Shown in pieces: positions 34,852-44,228 of a stretch of DNA of 60,097 bases. Source of the stretch: Bacteroidales bacterium (lineage in GTDB: Bacteria > Bacteroidota > Bacteroidia > Bacteroidales > UBA932). The stretch lies in NCBI GenBank assembly GCA_017561865.1, contig JAFZBH010000057.1, positions 1-60,097 on the forward strand, given 5' to 3'. Made by a program: the position numbers and the translations under genes. The notes beneath the pieces are model-generated. The model ran no database searches. It saw nothing but the letters and a program-made list of their open reading frames with translations, and was not told the DNA's origin. Each line of letters starts with the position of its first letter. The first letter of the stretch is position 1.

Positions 34852-36696
34852 TTATTCTACGGTTACTGATTTTGCAAGGTTGCGGGGCTGATCCACATCG
34901 CGCCCCTTGGCGATTGCGATGTGATAAGCCAGCAGCTGCAGCGGAATGATGGAGAGGATGGGCTCAAAACACTCCTCCGTGTCCGGAATCTCGAACGACC
35001 AGTCCGACAGCGCCTTCACGTCGGTGTCCCCTTCCGTCACCACGCTGATGATCCGCCCCTTGCGCGCCTTCACCTCCTGGATGTTGCTCAGGATCTTCTC
35101 GTAATTGCCCCGGCGCGGGGCGATCACCACCACCGGCATCTCCTCGTCGATCAGCGCAATCGGCCCGTGCTTCATTTCCGCTGCCGGATAGCCCTCGGCG
35201 TGAATATAGGAAATCTCCTTGAGTTTCAGCGCCCCTTCGAGCGCCACCGGATAATTGTAGCCGCGGCCCAGATAGAGGAAATTATGCGTATAGGTGAAAA
35301 TCTTCGCCAGGTCCGCGATCTGCGCATCGTGCTCCAGGATACGCGCGATCTTGTCCGGGATGACCTGCAGCTCCTTCACCAGCGCGGAGCGGCGCTCCTC
35401 CGTCACGGTGCCCAGCTGCTCCGCCAGGCTCATCGCCAGCAGGAAAAGCGTCGTGACCTGGGCCGTGAAGGCCTTGGTCGACGCGACGCCGATCTCCGGA
35501 CCGATGTGCGTATAGCAGCCGGTGTGCGTGGCGCGGGCGATGGACGAACCCACCACGTTGCAGATGCCGAACAGGAAAGCGCCCGCCTCGCGGGCCAGGT
35601 TCACCGCGGCCAGCGTGTCGGCCGTCTCGCCGGACTGGGAGATGGCGATCACCACGTCACTCGGGAAGATGACCGGCCGGCGATAACGGAACTCCGAGGC
35701 GTACTCCACCTCGACCGGCTTGCGCGTCAGCTCCTCGATCATATACTTGCCGATCAGGCCGGCGTGCCAGGAGGTGCCGCAGGCGCAGATGATGATGCGT
35801 TTCGCGCCGAGCAGGCGCTCACGGTTGTCGATGACCCCGGACAGCTTGACCTCGCCGAGCTCGGGATGAAGGCGGCCCTGCATCGAGGCGCGAAGGGTAC
35901 GCGGCTGCTCGAAGATCTCCTTGAGCATGAAATGCGGGAAACCGCCCTTCTCGATCTCGCTCAGGCTCATCTCGAGTTCGCGGACCTCCGGGGTCTGCTC
36001 GACGCTGCTCAGGTCCGTGATGCGCAGCTCCTCACCGCGACGGATATAGGCAATCTGCTCTTCGCCCAGGTAAACGACCTTGTTGGTGTATTCGATGATC
36101 GGGGAGGCGTCGGAGCCGACGAAATACTCGTTCTCGCCCACCCCGATGAGCAGCGGACTGCCCTTGCGGGCCGCGATGAGCAGGTCCGGCTGAGTCTTGT
36201 CCATCACCACCAGCGCATAGGCGCCGACCACGTGTCGCAGGGCCATCGGGACGGCCTGCTCGAAACTCGCCTTGCGCGAATCCATCATATATTGGATCAG
36301 CTGGATGACCACTTCCGTGTCCGTCTGGCTCTGGAAATGGTAACCTTGGCGGGTGAGTTCGGTCTTGAGGGAACGGTAGTTCTCGATGATGCCGTTGTGG
36401 ATCAGGGCGAGCTTGTGGTTCTCGGAATAATGGGGATGGGAGTTGACGTCGCTCGGCTCGCCGTGGGTCGCCCATCGGGTGTGGGCGATGCCGACGGTGC
36501 CGGACACGTCCTTGCCGCAGGCCACCTTTTCCAGGTCCCGGACCTTGCCTTTGGTCTTGTAGATGACAAGGTCGCCGCCGTCGCCCACGAGCGCCACGCC
36601 GGCGCTGTCATAGCCCCGGTACTCGAGGCGGGTCAGACCCTTGATGAGGATCGGATAGGCCTGGCGCCCTCCGACGTATCCCACGATTCCGCACAT
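34852..36696 (-). CDS. glmS: Glutamine-fructose-6-phosphate aminotransferase (isomerizing)
   Basis: 614 residues. Makes glucosamine 6-phosphate from fructose 6-phosphate and glutamine for peptidoglycan and LPS. The N-terminal Ntn glutaminase begins with Cys1 (MCGIVGYVGG), with HTRWATHGEPSDVNSHPH and GNTEVV-like substrate loops; the two SIS domains start around residues 285 and 455, with CGTSWHAG, SQSGETADT and the late KAEGYPAAEMKHGP-type motif. It ends with the conserved AKSVTVE, needed for activity. Full length. Confidence 0.97.
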   Translation of the reverse strand: MCGIVGYVGGRQAYPILIKGLTRLEYRGYDSAGVALVGDGGDLVIYKTKGKVRDLEKVACGKDVSGTVGIAHTRWATHGEPSDVNSHPHYSENHKLALIHNGIIENYRSLKTELTRQGYHFQSQTDTEVVIQLIQYMMDSRKASFEQAVPMALRHVVGAYALVVMDKTQPDLLIAARKGSPLLIGVGENEYFVGSDASPIIEYTNKVVYLGEEQIAYIRRGEELRITDLSSVEQTPEVRELEMSLSEIEKGGFPHFMLKEIFEQPRTLRASMQGRLHPELGEVKLSGVIDNRERLLGAKRIIICACGTSWHAGLIGKYMIEELTRKPVEVEYASEFRYRRPVIFPSDVVIAISQSGETADTLAAVNLAREAGAFLFGICNVVGSSIARATHTGCYTHIGPEIGVASTKAFTAQVTTLFLLAMSLAEQLGTVTEERRSALVKELQVIPDKIARILEHDAQIADLAKIFTYTHNFLYLGRGYNYPVALEGALKLKEISYIHAEGYPAAEMKHGPIALIDEEMPVVVIAPRRGNYEKILSNIQEVKARKGRIISVVTEGDTDVKALSDWSFEIPDTEECFEPILSIIPLQLLAYHIAIAKGRDVDQPRNLAKSVTVE

Positions 36697-36746
36697 AACG
36701 ACTCAGATTATTGGTACAAAAAACGCACGAAGGTACGCATTTTCCG

Positions 36747-37130
36747 TCAATAATCCAGCGCATCCATCACTTCTTCGAGCTGGCGGCGATCCCGTTTGGT
36801 GGGGCGTCCCGCCCCGCGGTCGCGCTGCAGCACGACGGTCTCGCGCGGGGCGTGGAGTTTGGCCCGCTCGGCCTCCGGGGTCAGGTCCTCGGCGTATTCC
36901 GGGACGAGCTGCGCGCCCATCCGGCTTTCCGTGACCTTGAGTACCCGGTAGGAGAACAGGGCCGGTCCCTTGCGGACCTCCAGCACGTCTCCGGCCTTGA
37001 CGGCCTTGGACGGCTTGGCGTTGACGCCCGCGATTTTGACCTTGTTGCCGTTGCAGGCGTCCGTGGCTTCGCTCCGGGTCTTGAACACCCGGATCGCCCA
37101 TAGGAACTTGTCTATCCGTACGCTGTCCAT
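36747..37130 (-). CDS. S4-domain RNA-binding protein (RqcP/Hsp15-like)
   Basis: 127 residues from ATG 37130. The N-terminal S4 domain reads VRIDKFLWAIRVFKTRSEATDACNGNKVKIAG..., followed by a basic tail (RDRGAGRPTKRDRRQLEEVMDAL). Proteins of this group bind 50S subunits carrying peptidyl-tRNA, in ribosome recycling or quality control. The open frame extends further upstream but those codons belong to the metallopeptidase gene in another frame. It lies 4 bases downstream of the zinc metallopeptidase. Confidence 0.85.
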   Translation of the reverse strand: MDSVRIDKFLWAIRVFKTRSEATDACNGNKVKIAGVNAKPSKAVKAGDVLEVRKGPALFSYRVLKVTESRMGAQLVPEYAEDLTPEAERAKLHAPRETVVLQRDRGAGRPTKRDRRQLEEVMDALDY

Positions 37131-37134
37131 AGGA

Positions 37135-37809
37135 CTAACGGCGGCTGCTTCCCATCGAGATGTAGTAGAACAGCGTGGCGAGGGAACCGATGGCCGCGAT
37201 GATGTAGGTGTAGGCCGCCCACTTGAGGGCATCGACCGCCATCGGGCGCGTCTGGGCGTCCACGATCCCGGAACCCTCCATCCACTGCACCGCGCGCTGG
37301 CTGGCATTGATCTCGACCGGAAGCGTGACCACGCTGAAGAAGGTCGTCATCGCGAACAGGCCGATGCCGATCCACAGCAGCGTCGGGAACACGTTGATCA
37401 GCAGCACCCCGGCCAGAAGGACCCACTGGACCGTGTTGTTGGCGAAGGTCACGACCGGCACCAGCGCCGAACGGAGGCGCAGCGGAGCATAGCCCTGGGC
37501 GTGCTGCAGCGCGTGGCCCGTCTCGTGGGCCGCCACGGCGCAGGCCGCGATGGAAGCGCTGCCGAAAACGCTCTCGCTGAGGTTGACCGTCTTGTCCTTG
37601 GGGTTATAATGGTCCGTGAGCTTCCCGGAGACGGACTGGACCTTGACGTCGGTGATGCCGTTCTGGGCGAGCATCAGGCGCGCCACGTCCGCGCCCGTGA
37701 CGCCGTGGGGCGAGGGGACGTTGCTGTATTTGTTGAACTTGCTGCTCAGGACCCGCTGGATGATGAACGAAGCCACCATCACGGCGATGATCAGAAACCA
37801 GATGCTCAT
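37135..37809 (-). CDS. Membrane zinc metallopeptidase (YugP family)
   Basis: 224 residues. An N-terminal membrane helix (residues 3-22), a soluble part with SVFGSASIAACAVAAHETGHALQHAQGY containing the HExxH zinc site (about residues 88-92), and two to three further helices (about 108-160, 195-215) match the YugP-type neutral zinc metallopeptidases. Substrates are unknown; the active site is predicted at the membrane surface. Its ATG coincides by one base with the rubrerythrin stop, so it is translated from the same mRNA. Confidence 0.88.
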   Translation of the reverse strand: MSIWFLIIAVMVASFIIQRVLSSKFNKYSNVPSPHGVTGADVARLMLAQNGITDVKVQSVSGKLTDHYNPKDKTVNLSESVFGSASIAACAVAAHETGHALQHAQGYAPLRLRSALVPVVTFANNTVQWVLLAGVLLINVFPTLLWIGIGLFAMTTFFSVVTLPVEINASQRAVQWMEGSGIVDAQTRPMAVDALKWAAYTYIIAAIGSLATLFYYISMGSSRR

Positions 37810-38357
37810 TATTTTTCGAAATAACGCTTCAGCAGTCCCTGGAAGCCGGCACCGTGGCGGGCTTCGTCCTTCGCCATCTCGTGGACGGTGTCGTGGATGG
37901 CGTCATAACCCAGGGCCTTGGCGCGCTTGGCGATGGCGAGCTTGCCCTCGCAGGCACCGCACTCGGCCTCGGCGCGCTTCTTGAGATTGGTCTTGGTGTC
38001 CCACACCACTTCGCCCAGCAGTTCGGCGAACTTGGCGGCGTGCTCCGCTTCTTCAAAGGCGTAGCGGCGGAAGGCGTCGGCCACCTCCGGATAGCCCTCG
38101 CGCTCGGCCTGGCGGCTCATCGCGAGGTACATTCCCACTTCGGAGCACTCGCCGTTGAAGTGGTCGTGGAGGCCCTGCATGACCTCGGCATCCTCGACGA
38201 CGCCGTCGCCCAGGTGATGCTCGCAGGCCCACTGCAGGCCCTCGGATTTCACCTCAGCGAACCTGTCGCCCTTCGCGTGGCACTGAGGGCATTCAGCGGG
38301 AGGATTCTCACCTTCATAGACATAGCCACAAACAAGACATCTGAATTTCTTTTTCAT
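37809..38357 (-). CDS. Reverse rubrerythrin (rubredoxin domain first)
   Basis: 182 residues. Unlike classical rubrerythrin, the rubredoxin Fe(Cys)4 site is N-terminal ([20 protein letters not shown], 20 residues) and the diiron four-helix domain follows, with ExxH pairs EEAEHAAKF and DEARHGAGF. An extra Cys pair occurs in ECGACEGK. Such proteins reduce hydrogen peroxide with electrons from NAD(P)H via a partner reductase and protect anaerobes from oxygen. No reductase is adjacent. It leads the operon with the zinc metallopeptidase and S4 protein. Confidence 0.92.
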   Translation of the reverse strand: MKKKFRCLVCGYVYEGENPPAECPQCHAKGDRFAEVKSEGLQWACEHHLGDGVVEDAEVMQGLHDHFNGECSEVGMYLAMSRQAEREGYPEVADAFRRYAFEEAEHAAKFAELLGEVVWDTKTNLKKRAEAECGACEGKLAIAKRAKALGYDAIHDTVHEMAKDEARHGAGFQGLLKRYFEK

Positions 38358-38417
38358 AATGGTTACCGTGTTATCAGTTTGTCCTGCAAGTTAAGCAAAA
38401 TCGCCGGCAAAAACAAG

Positions 38418-38443
38418 AAAGGCGCCCCTATTCGAGCGCCTTT
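38418..38443 (-). terminator. Intrinsic terminator of rng
   Basis: On the minus strand AAAGGCGC and GCGCCTTT (38443-38436 / 38425-38418) form a stem whose loop contains the rng stop codon; a T-rich stretch follows. Confidence 0.6.
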
Positions 38444-39993
38444 CCCTTCTCATCCACGATTTCATACTGCAGGATGCCGTGGTCGGTCATTTCGACCAGC
38501 CCCAGCTTGCATCTGTACTTGCGTTTCCATCTGCGGAGGAAAGAATTCCATCCGCGCGTCAGGTAGGCCCCGAGGATGGGGCTGACCTGCACGGTCATTG
38601 TCTGGTGTCCCTTCTCGGCGAGGTCGGCGATCTGACGCTCGATCTGCTCGTCGATGACCACGGTGGAGGTGATCCTGCCGGTGCCGTGGCAAAGGGGACA
38701 TTTCTCGGTGGTGTTGATCTCCGTCACCGGGCGGATCCGCTGGCGGGTGATCTGCATCAACCCGAATTTGGTCAGAGGCAGCACGTTGTGCTTCGCCCGG
38801 TCGTTCGCCATCAGGTCCCGCATATACCTGTACAGGTCGTTGCGGTGCTCGGGCTTGGCCATGTCGATGAAGTCGACGATGACGATGCCGCCCATATCGC
38901 GCAGCCGCAGCTGGCGGGCGATTTCTTCCGCGGCGAGCTTGTTGACCTCGAAGGTGTTCTCCTCCTGGTCGGTCGTCTTGGCCCGGATGCCGCTGTTGAC
39001 GTCGATGACGCCCAGCGCTTCGGTGGTCTCGATGACGAGATACGCACCCTGCTTCATCGGTACTACCTTGCCGAAGGAGCTCTTGATCTGGCGGGTCACT
39101 TCGAAATGGTCGAAGATGGGCTCCTTGCCCTCGTAGAGCTTGACGATCTTCTCCTGTTCGGGAGAGATCAGGGAAATGTACTTGCGCGTCTCCTCGAACA
39201 CCTTCCGGTCGTTGACGTAGATGTTGGTGAACGAGTCGTTGAGCAGATCGCGCAGCACGGTCGTGGTCTTGGAGTACTCTGTGAAGAGGAGTTTCACCCC
39301 CTTGGATGCGGCCACCTTCTTCCAGGAGCCCTCCCATTTCTCGATGAGCAGGCGCAGCTCGGCCACCAGGACGGCGGCCGTCTTGCCTTCCGCGGCGGTC
39401 CGGATGATGGCGCCGTAGTTCTTGGGGAGGATGCTTCGGACGAGGGTCTCAAGCCTCTTTTTCTCCTCCTTGGAGGAGATTTTCTGGGAAACGCTCACCT
39501 TCTCGGCGAAGGGGAGCAGTACGATATTGCGTCCTGCCAATGAAATCTCCGCAGTCAACCGGGATCCCTTGGTGGAAATCGGTTCCTTCGTGATCTGGGC
39601 CATGATCATCTGCCCGACCTTGAGATGGTCTTCGATCCGTCCCTCCTTGGCGAGGGCCGGGCCGATCTTGATCCCGGAATAGAGCTTGCCAAGGTCCCTG
39701 TTGGGGTTGCTGTCGCGCACGAACGTGTCGAAAGCCTTGAAATACAAGCCCAGGTCGAGGTAATGGACGAAAGCCTCCTTGTTGTCACCGATGTCCACGA
39801 AGGCGGCATTCAGCGCGGGGAGGATCTTCTTGACCTTGCCAAGGAAGACGTCCCCGACCGAATAGCTCTGACCCTGGTTCGATTCCCGGTTCAGCTCGAT
39901 CAGCCGGTGGTTTTCCAGCAGAGCGATCCTCACCTCGGCGGACGATACGTCCACCACCAGGTCTTTGTCTGTCTTCGCGGTTTCCATTGTCAT
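38428..39993 (-). CDS. rng: Ribonuclease G/E family endoribonuclease
   Basis: 521 residues. The S1-like domain (about 20-130) starts around YSVGDVFLGKVKKILPALNAAFVDIG. Catalytic Asp residues are in GVIDVNSG and GGIVIVDFIDMA, and the interdomain zinc link is CPLCHGTG near residue 430. It lacks the long RNase E C-terminal scaffold, so it is the RNase G form. These enzymes process 16S rRNA 5' ends and turn over mRNA, preferring 5'-monophosphate RNA. It is downstream of hup and the 29-residue ORF, separated by a hairpin. Confidence 0.95.
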   Translation of the reverse strand: MTMETAKTDKDLVVDVSSAEVRIALLENHRLIELNRESNQGQSYSVGDVFLGKVKKILPALNAAFVDIGDNKEAFVHYLDLGLYFKAFDTFVRDSNPNRDLGKLYSGIKIGPALAKEGRIEDHLKVGQMIMAQITKEPISTKGSRLTAEISLAGRNIVLLPFAEKVSVSQKISSKEEKKRLETLVRSILPKNYGAIIRTAAEGKTAAVLVAELRLLIEKWEGSWKKVAASKGVKLLFTEYSKTTTVLRDLLNDSFTNIYVNDRKVFEETRKYISLISPEQEKIVKLYEGKEPIFDHFEVTRQIKSSFGKVVPMKQGAYLVIETTEALGVIDVNSGIRAKTTDQEENTFEVNKLAAEEIARQLRLRDMGGIVIVDFIDMAKPEHRNDLYRYMRDLMANDRAKHNVLPLTKFGLMQITRQRIRPVTEINTTEKCPLCHGTGRITSTVVIDEQIERQIADLAEKGHQTMTVQVSPILGAYLTRGWNSFLRRWKRKYRCKLGLVEMTDHGILQYEIVDEKGKALE

Positions 39994-40005
39994 TACGATA
40001 TCAAG

Positions 40006-40035
40006 AAAAAGCCCGCCGGATCTCCCGTCAGGCTT
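40006..40035 (-). terminator. Terminator-like hairpin before rng
   Basis: On the minus strand, AAAGCC...CGG...CCG...GGCTTT followed by TTT gives an imperfect stem between the AURKAIP1/COX24-type ORF and rng, probably ending or attenuating the hup transcript. Confidence 0.55.
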
Positions 40036-40045
40036 TCCTCGACTC

Positions 40046-40135
40046 TTACTTCTTCTTGTGCCGGTTCAGACGCAAGCGCTTCTTGCGCTTGTGCGTGGCC
40101 ATCTTGTGTCTCTTATGCTTCTTTCCGTTAGGCAT
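40046..40135 (-). CDS. 29-residue basic AURKAIP1/COX24-type protein (mS38/bS22-like)
   Basis: A complete tiny gene, too short for routine calling. It encodes MPNGKKHKRHKMATHKRKKR followed by a 9-residue basic end (LRLNRHKKK). More than half of the residues are Lys, Arg or His. It matches the AURKAIP1/COX24 short family, homologous to mitochondrial mS38 and mycobacterial bS22, which bind the 30S subunit near the mRNA path. It sits 3 bases downstream of the HU gene and upstream of rng. The sequence pattern is diagnostic; ribosome binding is inferred. Confidence 0.75.
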   Translation of the reverse strand: MPNGKKHKRHKMATHKRKKRLRLNRHKKK

Positions 40136-40138
40136 AGA

Positions 40139-40435
40139 TTATTTGGATTTGGGTTTCACACTTTCCTTAACGGCAGCCGCAAAAGACTTGGAAGGCTTGA
40201 AGGCGGGGATGCAATGGGCGGGAATGGTCATCGTGGTCTGGCGGGTGATGTTGCGGGCGGCCTTCTGGGCGCGCTGCTTGTTGATGAAGGACCCGAATCC
40301 GCGCAGGTACACATTGTTGTCCCTGATCAAGGAAGCCTTGATGCTCTCCATAGTGGCCTCGACGACAGTCTGGACGGTCACTTTCTCGACGCCGGTGGCC
40401 TTTGCCACTTCGTTCACGATTTCTGCTTTAGTCAT
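40139..40435 (-). CDS. HU/IHF-family DNA-binding protein
   Basis: 98 residues. MTKAEIVNEVAKATGVEKVTVQTVVEATMESIKASL opens the helical body and VYLRGFGSFINKQRAQKAARN leads to the DNA-binding arm with TMTIPAHCIPAFKPSKSF. It is a nucleoid protein that bends DNA. The family call is firm; HU versus IHF cannot be decided. A promoter element lies at 40480-40487, and a short leader follows. Confidence 0.95.
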   Translation of the reverse strand: MTKAEIVNEVAKATGVEKVTVQTVVEATMESIKASLIRDNNVYLRGFGSFINKQRAQKAARNITRQTTMTIPAHCIPAFKPSKSFAAAVKESVKPKSK

Positions 40436-40479
40436 GTCTGTAAATATTTAGTAATGTTGTAATCAACGATTTTGGGATG

Positions 40480-40487
40480 CAAAAATA
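40480..40487 (-). promoter_or_regulatory. -7 promoter element TATTTTTG for the HU gene
   Basis: On the minus strand, 44 bases before ATG 40435. Confidence 0.5.
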
Positions 40488-40602
40488 GAGTTATTTTTTT
40501 ATTATTCAAAATGATATTTGCAGTTTTTGGCAGTGGCACGGAGATTGACAATATAATGGACCGGATTATTGTGTCCACTTTTACTGACATTTTGGCAATA
40601 TT

Positions 40603-43005
40603 ATGAAACGAGATACAGAATTCACCCTCCCCGCTGGCGCAGAAGTCAGCATCATCCCCGTCGTGCAGGGAGAAGGCCTGCTGAAAATCGACGAATCCGA
40701 GCTGCCCGAGGTCCTGCCCGTGCTGGCGCTCCGCAACGCCGTGCTCTTCCCGGGCGCGGTGTTCCCGATCACGATCGGACGCGAGAAGTCCGTCCGCCTG
40801 ATCCAGGACGCCGAGAAGGACGGTTTCTTCATCGGCGCGGTGCCGCAGAACGACGTGATGGTCGAGGAGCCGCAGGAAGAGGATCTCTGCCGCTACGGCT
40901 CCGTCTGCAAGGTCCTCAAGACCCTCGAGATGCCGGACGGCACCATCACGGCCATCCTCCAGGCGTTCAAACGCCTGTCGCTGGATGCGGTGCTCGGCTA
41001 TGAACCCTATATCACCGCCCGCGTGCATTACCTCCCGGACATTCTGCTGGAGGATCCCCACAGCACGGACATCAAGGCCATCAGCGAGGCCCTCAAGGAG
41101 AAATCCATCCATATCCTGCGCGCCAGCAACATCGGCACGCGCGAGACCATCGGCGCCCTCAAGGCGATCGACGATTTCCGCTTCCTGGTGAACTTCACCG
41201 CCACGACCATCGAGGTCGAGAACTTCGAGTCGAAGATCCAGCTCCTGGAACTGGATGACGTCAAGCTGCGCGCACTCAAGCTCCTTTCCATCCTGGACGG
41301 GCAGATCGAGCTGATGAAGATCAAGCAGGAGATCAACCAGAAGGTCAAGAGCGAGATCGACCAGCAGCAGAGAGAGTACTACCTCAACAACCAGCTCCGC
41401 ACCATCCAGGAAGAGCTGGGCATGGACGAGTCGGAGGACATCGACAAGTTCCGCGAGCGCGCGGAAAAGAAGAAGTGGCCCCAGGCCATCGCCGAAGCCT
41501 TCAACAAGGAGCTCGCCAAGCTCGAGAAGCACAACCCCAACTCGCCGGACTACAGCGTCCAGTACAACTACCTGGAGTTCATGCTCGACCTCCCCTGGGA
41601 CGAGATGAGCCAGGACAACCTGGACCTTAAGCATGCCCAGAAGGTGCTGGACGACGACCACTACGGACTCGAGACGGTCAAGGACCGCATCATCGAGTAC
41701 CTCGCCGTGCTCAAGCTGAAGGGCAATATGAAGTCCCCGATCCTCTGCCTCTACGGTCCTCCGGGCGTGGGCAAGACCTCGCTCGGCAAGTCCATCGCCA
41801 AGGCCCTCGGCCGCAAGTACGTGCGCATCGCCCTGGGCGGCATGCACGACGAGGCGGAACTGCGCGGCCACCGCAAGACCTACGTGGGCGCCCTCCCGGG
41901 CCGTATCCTGAACGGCATCGCCCGGGCCGGCACCTCCAACCCGGTGATCGTGCTGGACGAGGTGGACAAGCTCGCCGCGGACTTCAAGGGCGACCCGTCC
42001 TCCGCGCTGCTGGAGGCGCTCGACCCTGAGCAGAACTCCACCTTCCACGACAACTACCTCGACCTGGACTACGACCTCAGCCACGTCCTGTTCATCACCA
42101 CGGCCAACAGCACCGCGCCCATCCAGGCCGCCCTGCTGGACCGTATGGAGCTGATCAACGTGACCGGCTACCTGGCCGAGGAGAAGATGGAGATCGCCAA
42201 GAAGTTCCTCGTGCCCAAGCAGCTGGAGGAGCACGGTATCCCGAAAAGCGGGCTCAAGATCGACAAGCCGGCCCTCTCGGCCATCATCGACGAATACACC
42301 CACGAGTCGGGCGTGCGCGGCCTGGAGAAGCAGATCGCCAAGATCGCCCGCGTCACCGCGAAGAAGATCGCGATGGAGCAGGAGTATCCCCAGACCATCA
42401 AGAAGGAGCACCTGAAGGAGTATCTCGGCCTGCCGACCAACTTCCACGACCTGCAGAAGGGCAACGAAGCCCCCGGCGTGGTCACCGGCCTCGCCTGGAC
42501 CCAGATGGGCGGCGAAATCCTCTTCGTGGAGAGTTCCGTCTCAGGCGGCAAGGGCGTGATGAGCATGACCGGCAACCTGGGCGACGTGATGAAGGAATCG
42601 GCGACCATCGCCTACCAGTACATCAAGGCCCATCCCGAAATGGCCAATATGACCTCCGAGCAGTTCGCCGCCAAGGACCTGCACGTGCACGTGCCCGAGG
42701 GGGCGACCCCGAAGGACGGTCCTTCGGCCGGCATCACGATGGTGAGTTCGATGGTATCCGCGCTGCGCGGCCAGGCGGTGCGTCACGGCATCGCGATGAC
42801 GGGCGAGATGACCCTGCGCGGGCGCGTCCTGCCGGTCGGCGGCATCAAGGAGAAAATCCTGGCCGCGAAGCGTGCCGGCGTCCACACGATCGTCATCTCG
42901 GAGGACAACCGCAAGGACATCGAGGATATCAAGGAAATCTATATCCGCGGCCTGGAGTTCCACTACGTCAAGACCATCCAGGACGTCATCAGCTTCATCT
43001 TCTGA
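40603..43005 (+). CDS. lon: ATP-dependent protease Lon
   Basis: 800 residues. The N-terminal substrate domain (about 35-240), a coiled-coil linker, the AAA+ domain with [13 protein letters not shown] (about 385) and Walker [11 protein letters not shown], and the protease domain with the Ser-Lys dyad in [11 protein letters not shown] (about Ser707) and VGGIKEKIL (about Lys749) are all present. Lon degrades misfolded and regulatory proteins in the cytosol. The first 20 residues are a Bacteroidota-type extension. Upstream (40436-40602) is AT-rich; no clear TAnnTTTG element was found there. Confidence 0.97.
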   Translation: MKRDTEFTLPAGAEVSIIPVVQGEGLLKIDESELPEVLPVLALRNAVLFPGAVFPITIGREKSVRLIQDAEKDGFFIGAVPQNDVMVEEPQEEDLCRYGSVCKVLKTLEMPDGTITAILQAFKRLSLDAVLGYEPYITARVHYLPDILLEDPHSTDIKAISEALKEKSIHILRASNIGTRETIGALKAIDDFRFLVNFTATTIEVENFESKIQLLELDDVKLRALKLLSILDGQIELMKIKQEINQKVKSEIDQQQREYYLNNQLRTIQEELGMDESEDIDKFRERAEKKKWPQAIAEAFNKELAKLEKHNPNSPDYSVQYNYLEFMLDLPWDEMSQDNLDLKHAQKVLDDDHYGLETVKDRIIEYLAVLKLKGNMKSPILCLYGPPGVGKTSLGKSIAKALGRKYVRIALGGMHDEAELRGHRKTYVGALPGRILNGIARAGTSNPVIVLDEVDKLAADFKGDPSSALLEALDPEQNSTFHDNYLDLDYDLSHVLFITTANSTAPIQAALLDRMELINVTGYLAEEKMEIAKKFLVPKQLEEHGIPKSGLKIDKPALSAIIDEYTHESGVRGLEKQIAKIARVTAKKIAMEQEYPQTIKKEHLKEYLGLPTNFHDLQKGNEAPGVVTGLAWTQMGGEILFVESSVSGGKGVMSMTGNLGDVMKESATIAYQYIKAHPEMANMTSEQFAAKDLHVHVPEGATPKDGPSAGITMVSSMVSALRGQAVRHGIAMTGEMTLRGRVLPVGGIKEKILAAKRAGVHTIVISEDNRKDIEDIKEIYIRGLEFHYVKTIQDVISFIF

Positions 43006-43022
43006 GGCGATCTCCCGCCGCT

Positions 43023-43073
43023 AACAAGTCGCCAGGGGCAAAATCACAGCCATTTGCCCTTGGCGATGTTGTT
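43023..43073. repeat. REP-like hairpin 1
   Basis: AACAAGTCGCCAGGGGCAAA pairs with the imperfect complement TTTGCCCTTGGCGATGTTGTT over about 20 bases, with loop TCACAGCCA between. Confidence 0.65.
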
Positions 43074-43085
43074 TTATTGTCGCGC

Positions 43086-43118
43086 GGGGCAAAACAGGGT
43101 CTTTACGCCCCTGGCAAA
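43086..43118. repeat. REP-like hairpin 2 (partial)
   Basis: GGGGC (43086-43090) pairs with GCCCC (43107-43111); CTGGCAAA follows, matching the right arm of the other REP-like copies. Confidence 0.45.
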
Positions 43119-43267
43119 CCTACGAAAAGATAAATAATCATAGCAAAAAGGAATATTATTTCTATTTCCACGTGCAGAGGGTCTCTCTTAATCAGCATAC
43201 TGTCAGACAGATAATCTTTTTTCGGCAGTTAAACGATTAATCAGCCGCTTAAACGGATCCGATTCTG

Positions 43268-43275
43268 TAGTTTTG
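43268..43275 (+). promoter_or_regulatory. -7 promoter element TAGTTTTG
   Basis: Ends 5 bases before ATG 43281 of the RAYT-like gene. Confidence 0.55.
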
Positions 43276-43280
43276 CTCCC

Positions 43281-44228
43281 ATGAAAGACTATATGCATAA
43301 TCCATCCAGGCCCGGTTCATTTGCAGAACTCGAACGGCAGTGCGAAGAAGTGTTTCTTCTGCGAGGTCCCTTTTATCATCTGTGCACACCGGGGGAGGAT
43401 ACCCTGATCCTATTTGAAACGGATGAAGATTTTCGTTTCGCCATGAATCTGGTTGCGCTGGTGACACACCTTAGCCCGGATGTCAACATCATCACGTTTG
43501 AGGTGATGGATTCCCATCTGCACGTAATTGCCGAAGGACCGCCTCCGGGAGCGAATGACTGGTTTGGACAACTGCGGAAACGCCTCTTCCGCTATTATCA
43601 ATCCACCGGGCGAGTCCGGGACCTCAGTAACTTCCAGCCCAATATTATCCCGATCAATGATCTGTCCTTCCTGCGGAATTCCATCGCTTACGTCAACCGG
43701 AACGGCTATCTGGTCCAACCGAAGTTCACGCCGTTTTCCTATCCCTGGGGTGCCAACCGGTTCTATTTCAATCCCGATGCCAGATTCAGGCAGGATGGAC
43801 ACTACCAAGACTTATCCTACGACGAAAAAAGACACCTGTTCCGCAGTAACACCATCGAATATCCTGAGATGCACAGCTTGGTGGACGGGTATGTTTCTCC
43901 GGTCAACTATTGTAATCTTGATTTAGGGGAAAGCCTTTTCAGGAATGCAAGACATTATTTCTCCCTGATATCCCGCAGTGTGGAGGGCTTTCAAGATATC
44001 GCCAAATTATTGGGAGATCGGTTTTTCTGCACAGATGATGAACTGTTTATCATCATCCGGCAGATCAGCAAAGACAAGTACGGATCATCCCGCCCGGACA
44101 TCCTGCCTCCAGACAAAAAAAGAGAACTCGCCAAGATGATGTATTACGATTATAAGGCAGGCGTCCAACAAATACGCCGCATGCTTCGTGTGGCGGAAAG
44201 TGATGTCCGTTTCCTTCTCGGGAAATAA
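43281..44228 (+). mobile_element. RAYT-like Y1/HUH transposase (REP-associated)
   Basis: A 315-residue protein matching REP-associated tyrosine transposases, single-strand DNA nucleases of the IS200 type. The HUH motif is H79-L80-H81 in EVMDSHLHVIAEG, as in the family's MpNHvHll block. LRKRLFRYYQSTGR gives candidate nucleophile tyrosines Tyr105/106, and YVNRNGYLVQPK...FSYPWGANRFYF matches the family's YIxxNPv...dYpwSS block. A C-terminal helical extension ends RRMLRVAESDVRFLLGK. Base composition is much less GC-rich than flanking genes, indicating transfer. REP-like hairpins lie directly upstream. No terminal inverted repeats or cargo were seen, so it is probably a domesticated enzyme that propagates REPs rather than a self-mobile IS. 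Confidence 0.6.

Larger units (their letters stand above)
43006..43280. other. REP-like hairpins and AT-rich upstream region of the RAYT gene
   Basis: The first 110 bases hold two REP-like hairpins (43023-43073, 43086-43118). The remainder is AT-rich, unlike its neighbours, with TTAAACG repeated twice (near 43229 and 43249) before the promoter element. The change in base composition marks the left edge of a probably imported segment. Confidence 0.55.

Noticed and set aside
43281..44228. Complete insertion sequence
   Set aside because: No terminal inverted repeats, target duplication or second ORF could be seen; a domesticated RAYT fits better.
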